Positions 1-4,192 of a DNA stretch of 7,147 nucleotides are shown here, in pieces. Where the stretch lies: positions 1-7,147 of the forward strand of contig JAFAGX010000182.1 of NCBI GenBank assembly GCA_019237515.1. The letters run 5' to 3'. The first letter of the stretch is position 1, and each line of letters starts with the position of its first letter. The notes under the pieces were generated by a model that searched no databases, had not been told where the DNA came from, and saw nothing but the letters and a program-made list of their open reading frames with translations. The position numbers were made by a program, and so were the translations under genes. This DNA comes from Acidobacteriaceae bacterium (GTDB taxonomy: Bacteria > Acidobacteriota > Terriglobia > Terriglobales > SbA1).

Positions 1-37
1 TCATTGATCGTAACAAATCGATACCGCGAATAACGCC

Positions 38-66
38 TTGACTTCGTTATGCCAGTTCCTGAAAAT
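38..66 (+). promoter_or_regulatory. possible sigma-70-like promoter for the cold-shock gene
   Basis: TTGACT (38-43) matches the -35 consensus at five of six positions. After a 17-base spacer it is followed by GAAAAT (61-66), which matches the -10 consensus at only four of six. Transcription would begin near position 73 and give a leader of about 110 bases before the cold-shock start codon. A long leader is typical of cold-regulated csp genes. The weak -10 makes this a suggestion only. Confidence 0.22.
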
Positions 67-142
67 GAAGGCACCACGTCGCTTTTGCACAGGCCCGACA
101 TCAGAACTACGGCAACATACGTATGGACCAACTTCGATTCAC

Positions 143-173
143 TGCCATCATCTTAGTGGCACGTTCAGTGCCA
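143..173 (+). promoter_or_regulatory. two competing leader hairpins before the cold-shock ribosome binding site
   Basis: The segment TGGCAC (157-162) can pair with GTGCCA (168-173) to give a perfect 6-bp stem with a GTTCA loop that ends exactly where the Shine-Dalgarno sequence begins. The same TGGCA (157-161) can instead pair with the upstream TGCCA (143-147) across a 9-base loop. The two stems cannot form together. The pairing is read directly from the sequence. A regulatory role, for example temperature-dependent access to the ribosome binding site as in cspA-type leaders, is inference. Confidence 0.35.
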
Positions 174-180
174 AAGGTGG
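173..180 (+). promoter_or_regulatory. ribosome binding site deciding the cold-shock start
   Basis: AAAGGTGG lies five bases before the ATG at 186. It is the reason for choosing that start over the in-frame ATG at 123. The 21 extra residues from 123 do not belong to the cold-shock fold. Confidence 0.6.
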
Positions 181-185
181 GCAAC

Positions 186-398
186 ATGGAACGGATGAAG
201 GGCAAAGTGATCTGGTTCAATAACAGCAAGGGATATGGGTTCATCGGGCGCGACGGTGCGCAGGATGTATTCGTACATTACAGCGAAATCCAGGAGAATG
301 GATACAAGAGCCTGCATGAAGGCGACAACGTAGAGTTCGAGATTGCGCATGGACCCAGCGGTCGCCCGCAAGCAAGCAAAGTTATGAAGGATGCTTGA
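186..398 (+). CDS. cold-shock domain protein (CspA family)
   Basis: This is a 70-residue single-domain cold-shock protein, the usual length for the family. Such proteins bind single-stranded RNA and DNA in the cytoplasm and act as RNA chaperones or transcription antiterminators. The translation begins [20 protein letters not shown]. It carries RNP1 as KGYGFI (residues 15-20) and RNP2 as VFVHY (28-32), with the aromatic residues W10, F11, Y17, F19, F29, H31 and Y32 expected on the binding face. The conserved GD (46-47) and the C-terminal GRPQASKV strand are present, so the five-stranded barrel looks complete. The start at 186 is supported by AAAGGTGG at 173-180; ATG at 195 is an alternative that removes only three residues. 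The gene stands alone and converges on a minus-strand gene ending at 481. Paralogues are common, so the exact csp letter cannot be assigned. Confidence 0.95.
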   Translation: MERMKGKVIWFNNSKGYGFIGRDGAQDVFVHYSEIQENGYKSLHEGDNVEFEIAHGPSGRPQASKVMKDA

Positions 399-480
399 GG
401 TTTCAAGGCTGTAGGCACCGACTATTTCCCGGCAACAACGCTCTCTCCAGCCGCAGGATTCGATGTTGCCTGCGAAGTGG

Positions 481-717
481 CTACTTTCGTTCTTTGAGAG
501 ATTGCCAGAAACTCGGGCGAGCCGCTAGACCCTCGGTTCCGGTCGCCTCCGAATCGGTGCCAAGCGGTTTCTCCGCTGTCATCGGCTTTTTGGTCGGCTC
601 ATCGGAAGACATCTCCTCCGCAAGAAGAGGTGCAACGATCCGCAGGCTCTCAAGTTCGTTGCGGACGCGGCTGAGGTCTGTTTCCTTCTGTTGCAAGACT
701 TCGTAGGGGTGTTTCAT
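481..717 (-). CDS. small conserved-type protein with N-terminal coiled coil, function unknown
   Basis: This is a 78-residue protein of unknown function. Residues 1-35 (MKHPYEVLQQKETDLSRVRN, then ELESLRIVAPLLAEE) form a heptad-like amphipathic helix typical of short coiled coils. The remainder is rich in Thr, Glu, Pro and Ser, is probably disordered, and ends in a basic WQSLKERK tail. No signal peptide or membrane segment is present. The ATG at 717 is chosen because AAGGAG (723-728) lies five bases upstream; the longer GTG start at 723 would sit inside that site. The 'MKxPxxVLxxKExxLxRVRxExESLRIVAPLL' pattern resembles small proteins I recall from acidobacterial genomes, but I know of no assigned role. 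It lies 114 bp downstream of the zinc-ribbon-like gene on the same strand, so co-transcription is possible. The overlapping plus-strand frame is judged a shadow because it lacks a comparable ribosome binding site. Confidence 0.75.
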   Translation of the reverse strand: MKHPYEVLQQKETDLSRVRNELESLRIVAPLLAEEMSSDEPTKKPMTAEKPLGTDSEATGTEGLAARPSFWQSLKERK

Positions 718-722
718 TGCCA

Positions 723-728
723 CTCCTT
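723..728 (-). promoter_or_regulatory. ribosome binding site AAGGAG deciding the start at 717
   Basis: Reading on the minus strand, AAGGAG is followed by five bases and then ATG. It overlaps an upstream in-frame GTG, which therefore is unlikely to be the start. Confidence 0.7.
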
Positions 729-831
729 AAGCCAGGCGGTGCTGACCGGATATTGAGAACCGACTTTTTGCTGCTATTTGCCGAAGATGAGGATACGGGA
801 CTATGGTCCAAAAACTCAAGAGGTCAGAAGT

Positions 832-1074
832 TCACCGACCATATTTCACGTAGCGGTAAAGTACCCGTTGCCGGATGCGCGCCCGGCCTTTTCGTCTGAT
901 CAATTTCTTTGTTGGCGAGAAAATTGATTGATAATAACGCCGCACGCATCGATGACATCGCACCGGGCGGAGAAGAAACATCAAAATCGCCCTGTCCCGC
1001 AGCCCCCGAAAGCGCGAGGTATACACTTCCGGCTGCCCGCAATACCGGCACGGTTTAGCATTTATTCTCGGCAC
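832..1074 (-). CDS. small four-cysteine zinc-ribbon-like basic protein, function unknown
   Basis: This is an 80-residue, very basic protein. Two CxxC pairs, C9-R-Y-C12 and C40-H-R-C43, are separated by 27 residues, the layout of a small zinc ribbon. Between the knuckles are an Arg-rich segment (SRFRGLRDR, 20-28) and a short hydrophobic stretch (AILMFLL, 29-35). After the second knuckle comes RRYYQSIF. I recall short proteins of this shape in Acidobacteria, with 'CxYC...VYxSRxRGLxxR...RCHxCxRRYY'. The Zn site is visible as a motif; nucleic-acid binding is only inferred from the charge. The start is GTG at 1074, because an in-frame TAA at 1078-1080 rules out anything longer and no other good start precedes C9. 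The Shine-Dalgarno sequence is poor: TAAGG is almost adjacent to the GTG. The C-terminal basic tail (54-80) has lower complexity and may be loosely conserved. Confidence 0.6.
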   Translation of the reverse strand: MPRINAKPCRYCGQPEVYTSRFRGLRDRAILMFLLRPVRCHRCVRRYYQSIFSPTKKLIRRKGRARIRQRVLYRYVKYGR

Positions 1075-1093
1075 GCCTTACACCGTCCGCCAT

Positions 1094-1192
1094 ATGGATG
1101 CACCCGCACAGCTTCAAGATCGACCCCTTACTCCGTTTGGACGCCTCGTTTATTTTGGCGATGGTGTAATTCTATTTTGGTCTAAGTCGTGA
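1094..1192 (+). CDS. possible 32-aa micro-protein
   Basis: An ATG at 1094 opens a 32-codon frame ending in TGA at 1190-1192. The peptide reads MDAPAQLQDRPLTPFGRLVY, then FGDGVILFWSKS. It combines a Pro/Gln-rich N-terminus with a compact hydrophobic end (LVYFGDGVILFW) and does not look like random low-complexity translation. There is no clear Shine-Dalgarno sequence before the ATG, and I do not recognise the peptide with confidence. It lies divergent to the zinc-ribbon-like gene, 19 bases from that gene's GTG. It could be a real small protein, the remnant of a longer gene, or chance. Confidence 0.25.
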   Translation: MDAPAQLQDRPLTPFGRLVYFGDGVILFWSKS

Positions 1193-1365
1193 AGTAATAC
1201 GGTATTCACTGGATGAACCCCTTAGGCAAAGAGAGGCTTTTCTGGCTCTGATCGAAGCCAACTCAGGAACTAGCGAAACTAGGTCGCTGGAAGCTACTCT
1301 TTGGTAATCAGGAATGCCCAATCGGGTGCTCATTCGACCAACATTATTGTGTACTCTTACGTGTC
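1193..1365. other. intergenic stretch, no gene seen
   Basis: No reading frame with a convincing start or composition is visible in either direction. GTGAA (1189-1193) and TTCAC (1205-1209) form a weak imperfect inverted repeat just after the micro-ORF. No promoter with both boxes was found for the gene starting at 1366. Confidence 0.4.
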
Positions 1366-1635
1366 ATGAAACCAATACAGCCGTCCCGAAGGGAAGCGAA
1401 AGATTCAACCATAAGGAAAAGAGGCAATCCTAACTGGGGAAAACCGGTGCAGGTCGTAGCGGGTTCCGTGACCCCAACCGAATTTGAATTACGTACGAAG
1501 TCGTTGTCCCTTCGCGAGGACCAGTACGCGAATTCAGATCTGTTGCGAGCATGGTGTAAACAGAATAAGAACCGCTGCTATGTTCCCGAGTGGCTATTAA
1601 AGAAATGGGACATGCTGGTCGAAACCAATCTCTAG
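1366..1635 (+). CDS. small protein with KRGNPNWGKP motif, function unknown
   Basis: This is an 89-residue soluble protein with no signal peptide or membrane segment. A basic N-terminus leads to KRGNPNWGKP (residues 18-27). A TPTEFE segment (36-41) follows, then a probable helix (TKSLSLREDQY, 44-54) and a C-terminal part containing LLRAWCKQNKNRCYVPEWLLKKW (59-81, written here in part as the LLRAW and YVPEWLLKKW blocks). The order 'KRGNPNWGKP - T.FE - L.L...QY - L..W...NK...YVPE.LL..W' matches small proteins I recall from acidobacterial genomes, but I know no function for them. The ordered motif blocks and the absence of low complexity argue for a real gene. The ATG at 1366 has no evident Shine-Dalgarno sequence (the preceding bases are CTTACGTGTC), so start confidence is moderate. 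It converges on the minus-strand gene ending at 1660, with only 24 bp between the stops. Confidence 0.75.
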   Translation: MKPIQPSRREAKDSTIRKRGNPNWGKPVQVVAGSVTPTEFELRTKSLSLREDQYANSDLLRAWCKQNKNRCYVPEWLLKKWDMLVETNL

Positions 1636-1659
1636 TATTCGGATCGAGCTCGCAATTCG

Positions 1660-1854
1660 CTACAGCTTTGCGTCGGACATTTTATTGCGTTTGGCGGCCG
1701 CTTTAATCTGGCGGTGGATCTCTCTGCGACGACGCTGCCGCTCGGTAGCCTCCGCTTTCTGCTGCCGGGTTCGCGGGCGTTGGGTCGAATCAATCTCTTT
1801 CAGCCCTGCCAATTCTTGCAGGAGCGCCATCATCTGATCAGAGGCTTCACTCAT
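1660..1854 (-). CDS. small basic helical protein, second gene of an ATGA-coupled pair
   Basis: This 64-residue protein has two parts. Residues 3-22 (EASDQMMALLQELAGLKEID) form an acidic, leucine-rich amphipathic helix. Residues 25-59 are strongly basic and Gln/Arg-rich (for example RQRRRREIHRQIKAAAKR), also predicted helical, which suggests a coiled coil or nucleic-acid contact. The function is unknown. The ATG (1852-1854) overlaps the TGA (1851-1853) of the gene upstream, forming ATGA. This is a classic sign of translational coupling and supports both genes. No good independent Shine-Dalgarno sequence is visible (AGAGAAAG is weak). The overlapping plus-strand frame is judged a shadow. Confidence 0.68.
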   Translation of the reverse strand: MSEASDQMMALLQELAGLKEIDSTQRPRTRQQKAEATERQRRRREIHRQIKAAAKRNKMSDAKL

Positions 1855-2027
1855 GATGCGCGCTTTCTCTGCGGTTCGGCGCCGTCCTCACTCTGGCCAG
1901 GTGCTCGCTTTTCTTCCTTGGGTTGAGGTTCTGGTTCCCGGCGTTGCGGTTCGTTTCGATCCGTCTCGTTATTCTCCCCATAGTTCTGCGGTTTTGGCTT
2001 TTGTCCTAATTTGCTTTCTTTTTCCAT
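1851..2027 (-). CDS. small highly charged, probably disordered protein, first gene of an ATGA-coupled pair
   Basis: This is a 58-residue protein made almost entirely of Glu, Lys, Arg, Gln, Pro, Asn and Gly, with practically no hydrophobic residues. It begins MEKESKLGQKPKPQNYGENN and continues with repeated Pro-Glu/Gln stretches (EPQRREPEPQPKEEKR). It should be intrinsically disordered in the cytoplasm, and I assign no function. The start at 2027 is very well supported: AAGGAGG (2035-2041) lies seven bases upstream. A longer frame from 2105 would add 26 residues of unrelated composition and has no comparable site. The stop overlaps the start of the next gene by four bases. The pairing of a charged disordered protein with a basic helical one suggests they act together, but this is inference. 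Confidence 0.7.
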   Translation of the reverse strand: MEKESKLGQKPKPQNYGENNETDRNEPQRREPEPQPKEEKRAPGQSEDGAEPQRKRAS

Positions 2028-2034
2028 CGAATAT

Positions 2035-2041
2035 CCTCCTT
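2035..2041 (-). promoter_or_regulatory. strong ribosome binding site AAGGAGG deciding the start at 2027
   Basis: This is a full match to the anti-Shine-Dalgarno sequence, seven bases before the ATG on the minus strand. It is the strongest ribosome binding site in this small-gene region and is the main evidence that the disordered 58-aa protein is translated. Confidence 0.8.
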
Positions 2042-2107
2042 GGAATTTTAGAAACATCGTGAGATGAAAGCTGGAACGAAAGATGTCTTGCAGACAATGG
2101 TGCAAAC

Positions 2108-2329
2108 TCAGCTTGAGTTCCGCAGGATGGAAATCCGAAGGTAATTCTCAATGCTGGTGCGGATACGATCCTTGATGCCCTGTTGCTCAGTCCGCGCGGT
2201 CTCGATTTGTTCGTCCAGAAAGGCTTTGGGACCTAACTGTAACCAACGGACTGCGATTTGTGGCAGCGGCTTTTCCGCCCCGCTTTCGTCTCGCAACCCT
2301 CGTCCCGGGATTCGAAGGTCTTTTTCCAA
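2108..2329 (-). CDS. doubtful 73-aa ORF, function unknown
   Basis: This is an open frame of 73 codons with a TTG start at 2327-2329 and no clear Shine-Dalgarno sequence. The only other room upstream is seven codons before an in-frame TAG at 2348-2350. The translation has balanced composition, including a probable amphipathic helix from about residue 34 (PKAFLDEQIETARTEQQG) running into DRIRTSIENYLRISIL. It lies upstream of, and in the same direction as, the ATGA-coupled pair, 80 bp away. I do not recognise it. It may be a real small gene with a weak start, the tail of a decayed gene, or a chance frame. If rejected, 2028-2490 holds no gene. Confidence 0.3.
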   Translation of the reverse strand: MEKDLRIPGRGLRDESGAEKPLPQIAVRWLQLGPKAFLDEQIETARTEQQGIKDRIRTSIENYLRISILRNSS

Positions 2330-2490
2330 ACCGAGCAGCCCCGAACTCTAAGATGCTGCAAAATCACAACCCTATGGCCTGCGACAGAGGCAAAATTTTA
2401 AGCTCCAGTGCAACCCGTCCATTCACGGAACAACTACTCTGGAACCCTTGACATCAAAGTGGCCCGTCCGATCAAGCAAAGGAGAAATCA

Positions 2491-2880
2491 ATGAATTTCA
2501 GAGTTAGCCGTTTACTGTTGTTCGTCATTCTTGCCACTTGCAGCACCTGGTTGCTGGCACAGGATGACAGTGACGCGGGCAAATCGAAAGCCGGCACCCG
2601 AACCGTGACCGGGTGTCTCACAAATGATGACTCTAATGGGTTCCTTTTGACTGCCAATGACGGCAGCACGTGGGAACTGAAGAGTGATACGGTTGCACTC
2701 GCGGATCATGTGGGCCATACCATCTCTGCGACTGGGACGGTCACCAATGCCGCGGCTCACAATCTAAAAGAAGACGCGAAAGATGCCGCCAGCGATGCGC
2801 ACATGACGAAAAACAACACCGAGCACGGCCATATGAAGGTTACGAACGTACGAATGGTGAGTCACTCGTGCAAAAGTTGA
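2491..2880 (+). CDS. small secreted beta-rich (OB-fold-like) protein, function unknown
   Basis: This is a 129-residue exported protein. Residues 1-23 are a signal peptide: basic MNFRVSR, hydrophobic LLLFVILATCSTWLLA, probable cleavage before Q24. LATC at 14-17 is not a canonical lipobox because the residue before Cys is Thr. The mature part has the pattern 'TVTGCL...GFLLTANDGSTWELKSDTVALADHVGHTISATGTV' spread over residues 38-86. These alternating strands suggest an OB-fold-like barrel. I associate the pattern with short secreted acidobacterial proteins, possibly the DUF5818-type group, but I cannot confirm that name. A His- and Asn-rich linker (about 88-113) separates it from the final strand. 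C42 and C127 could form a disulfide. AAAGGAG (2478-2484) lies six bases before the ATG, so the start is firm. It is a single-gene unit ended by the terminator at 2941-2971. Confidence 0.82.
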   Translation: MNFRVSRLLLFVILATCSTWLLAQDDSDAGKSKAGTRTVTGCLTNDDSNGFLLTANDGSTWELKSDTVALADHVGHTISATGTVTNAAAHNLKEDAKDAASDAHMTKNNTEHGHMKVTNVRMVSHSCKS

Positions 2881-2940
2881 TGCATGACGGCCGAATAGAA
2901 ATCAGCATCGACTGATTCCAACCGCAGGCACTGCAGACTG

Positions 2941-2971
2941 AGCCGCCGGACTAACCTCCGGCGGCTTTTTT
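2941..2971 (+). terminator. strong Rho-independent terminator
   Basis: AGCCGCCGGA (2941-2950) and TCCGGCGGCT (2957-2966) form a perfect 10-bp GC-rich stem with a 6-base loop. The run of six T residues (2966-2971) follows directly. It lies 60 bases after the stop of the secreted-protein gene and acts on the plus strand. The opposite side has no T run, so it should not terminate the minus-strand gene that ends at 3031. Confidence 0.93.
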
Positions 2972-3030
2972 CTGCGGACGACTCTTGCCGACTACCATAA
3001 GTCACCTAAACCCGTCCCCTTGGGGTAAAC

Positions 3031-3498
3031 CTACTGCGGAGGCGGCGTGGTATTGGGCGCACCGCCGGGGCCTTGGTCGTGATGACTTTGCATCCGCTCT
3101 TCTCGGCGGCTTTGCATTTCATCCCATTTCTTCTGCTGGTCGGGATTCAGCACTGCACGAACCTGCTCGCTCGTAGTTTTGTGAATGTCCATCATTTTGG
3201 AATGACGATCCTGCGGTGACAGAGAAGTGGCGGAATGTAAGCTCTCCATTTGCGACTGTTCTGATTTAAAGATGTCTTCAACTTTGGACTGCTGATCCGA
3301 GCTGAGTTTCAGGTGCTTGGCCAGCATAGCCGCATGTTGGGCCGGATCCATATGATGGGGTCCATGCCCATGTGCCGCTGGACCGCCTGGGGGTGGTGCT
3401 TCCTGACCGCTGGCACCATTATCTTGCGCCAGAACGGCTGACGTGCCTGCACATAGGAAACCCGCGAGTGTGAGAGTGAATAAACAGTTTCTAAACAT
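3031..3498 (-). CDS. Spy/CpxP-like periplasmic LTXXQ-type protein
   Basis: This 155-residue exported protein resembles the Spy/CpxP (LTXXQ) superfamily of small periplasmic helical proteins. Characterised members act as chaperones or stress modulators or take part in metal response. Residues 1-24 form a signal peptide ending VLA, with cleavage before Q25. A Pro/Gly/His-rich linker follows (about 28-52), with the cluster HGHGPHHMD at 43-51 that could bind metal. The helical core contains two LTXXQ-like repeats, LSSDQ (65-69) and LNPDQ (117-121), each leading into a charged Gln-rich helix. The tail is Pro/Gly-rich (QGPGGAPNTTPPPQ). GAGGAG (3504-3509) lies five bases before the ATG. The gene converges on the secreted OB-like protein gene and diverges from the SPFH fragment. 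Assignment rests on the two motifs and the size; the precise role and ligand are unknown. Confidence 0.8.
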   Translation of the reverse strand: MFRNCLFTLTLAGFLCAGTSAVLAQDNGASGQEAPPPGGPAAHGHGPHHMDPAQHAAMLAKHLKLSSDQQSKVEDIFKSEQSQMESLHSATSLSPQDRHSKMMDIHKTTSEQVRAVLNPDQQKKWDEMQSRREERMQSHHDQGPGGAPNTTPPPQ

Positions 3499-3517
3499 AG
3501 TTTCTCCTCAACTTCTG

Positions 3518-3531
3518 GTGGTTTAAACCAC
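3518..3531. promoter_or_regulatory. perfect 14-bp palindrome, possible operator
   Basis: GTGGTTTAAACCAC is a perfect palindrome. It ends 20 bases upstream of the Spy-like start codon and just before that gene's Shine-Dalgarno sequence. A minus-strand TAAAAT (3565-3570) is a possible -10 box without a convincing -35, which would place the palindrome in the 5' untranslated region. It could be a dimeric repressor site or a short mRNA hairpin. Function is inference. Confidence 0.35.
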
Positions 3532-3746
3532 AAGGTACGCCGAAAGTTTTGCGCCTAAGGGCGTATTTTACGAAGTTTTACCCGAGCACGTGGAAGGCGC
3601 TGAAGAATCGTGCCTGATGATGGTGGCTGGCCGAGGCAGAGAACCTACTAAACCATCGAGAATCTGCTCTCTCAACATGTTGTGAACAAGTTCTTGCAGA
3701 TCAGATCTCCCCTGTTCGTGTATGTTGGCGAAGAGGAGCACTCTCC

Positions 3747-3911
3747 ATGGACCCGGATATTTTTGTTGGAGTTTTCGTCGGTTTTGTCATCTGGTTCCTG
3801 GTACGCTATCTGGCCGGAGGCATTTACACCGTCGATCAGAGCCAGCGGGCGGTAAAGACCAGCTTTGGACGTGCCGAACGCATTTCTGGAGCCGCCACTC
3901 TCAGCGATTGA
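3747..3911 (+). pseudogene. N-terminal fragment of an SPFH/band-7 membrane protein
   Basis: The ATG at 3747, with AGAGGAG at 3732-3738 eight bases upstream, opens 54 codons ending in TGA (3909-3911). The peptide starts MDPDIFVGVFVGFVIWFLVR, an N-terminal membrane anchor at about residues 4-24. It continues with IYTVDQSQRAVKTSFGRAER at 26-45, which I recognise as the start of SPFH/band-7 (stomatin/HflK-like) proteins, where a TVDQ-ERAVKTSFGRAER-type sequence leads into the band-7 domain. Full proteins are roughly 300 residues or more, so most of the domain is missing. Neither of the other two plus-strand frames after 3911 restores family-like sequence, so this is loss of the downstream DNA and not a simple frameshift. 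The intact anchor and ribosome binding site mean a short membrane peptide could still be made. Whether the rest of the gene lies beyond the window is unknown. Confidence 0.72.
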
Positions 3912-4012
3912 ATGGAGCGAAAAGATTCGCTAAGTGGGTTTTGAGTATCGATTCGCGCTCACTCCGATAGCGCGGCTAGTCAGAAATTAACTTCGCAAAC
4001 CAGACTGGCCAG

Positions 4013-4037
4013 AAGTCGGCTTCGAGGACTCGAAGCC
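4013..4037 (+). repeat. 25-bp palindromic direct repeat, copy 1 (upstream of kinase)
   Basis: AAGTC followed by GGCTTCGAG-GA-CTCGAAGCC (the palindrome occupies 4018-4037, with perfect 9-bp arms around GA). The same 25 bases recur at 7123-7147 with a single mismatch. It lies in the gap between the SPFH fragment and the kinase gene, 155 bases before the kinase start. Confidence 0.9.
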
Positions 4038-4192
4038 CGGTTTCTGGGTCGTTTCCGTGTTTCGGGGGGCCCCTCGTCCCGACAATGACTGCTAATGGGG
4101 ATGTTAGGTAAACTCTCCTTGGAGACCCTGGTCACTCCAGGAAGTTCGTTGACTGCTTTCATCGACTACCCCATCTGCAGGACTTTGCTCAA

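Noticed and set aside
123..185. N-terminal extension of the cold-shock protein from ATG at 123
   Set aside because: The added residues are outside the conserved domain, and the better ribosome binding site belongs to the ATG at 186.
452..474. CGCAGG/CCTGCG hairpin between the cold-shock gene and the convergent small gene as a terminator
   Set aside because: The stem is only 6 bp with an 11-base loop, and no T run follows on either strand.
1151..1180. TATTTTGG repeated at 1151 and 1173, two helical turns apart
   Set aside because: Both copies fall inside the candidate micro-ORF, and an 8-base repeat is weak evidence for a binding site.
2448..2453. Perfect -35 box TTGACA before the secreted-protein gene
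   Set aside because: At the correct spacing there is no acceptable -10 (ATCAAG or GATCAA), and transcription would start inside the Shine-Dalgarno sequence at 2478-2484.
3673..3693. CAACATGTTG palindrome with nearby GAAC-AA-GTTC half-palindrome
   Set aside because: Ten-base palindromes are expected by chance, and no promoter could be placed around them for the SPFH fragment.
3568..3741. Minus-strand 57-codon frame from GTG at 3741 between the Spy-like gene and the SPFH fragment
   Set aside because: The N-terminal half looks helical, but the GGAG lies only one base before the GTG, the frame overlaps the promoter regions of both flanking genes, and the C-terminal part has no recognisable character.
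4013..4037. Repeat as the 3' end of a tRNA (attachment site)
   Set aside because: The reverse complement contains a TTCGAGT T-loop-like string, but the closing pair would be C-C and no tRNA body or CCA end is present on either side.
4149..4154. TTGACT upstream of the kinase start as a -35 box
   Set aside because: The bases 16-18 positions downstream (CCATCTG region) match the -10 consensus too poorly.
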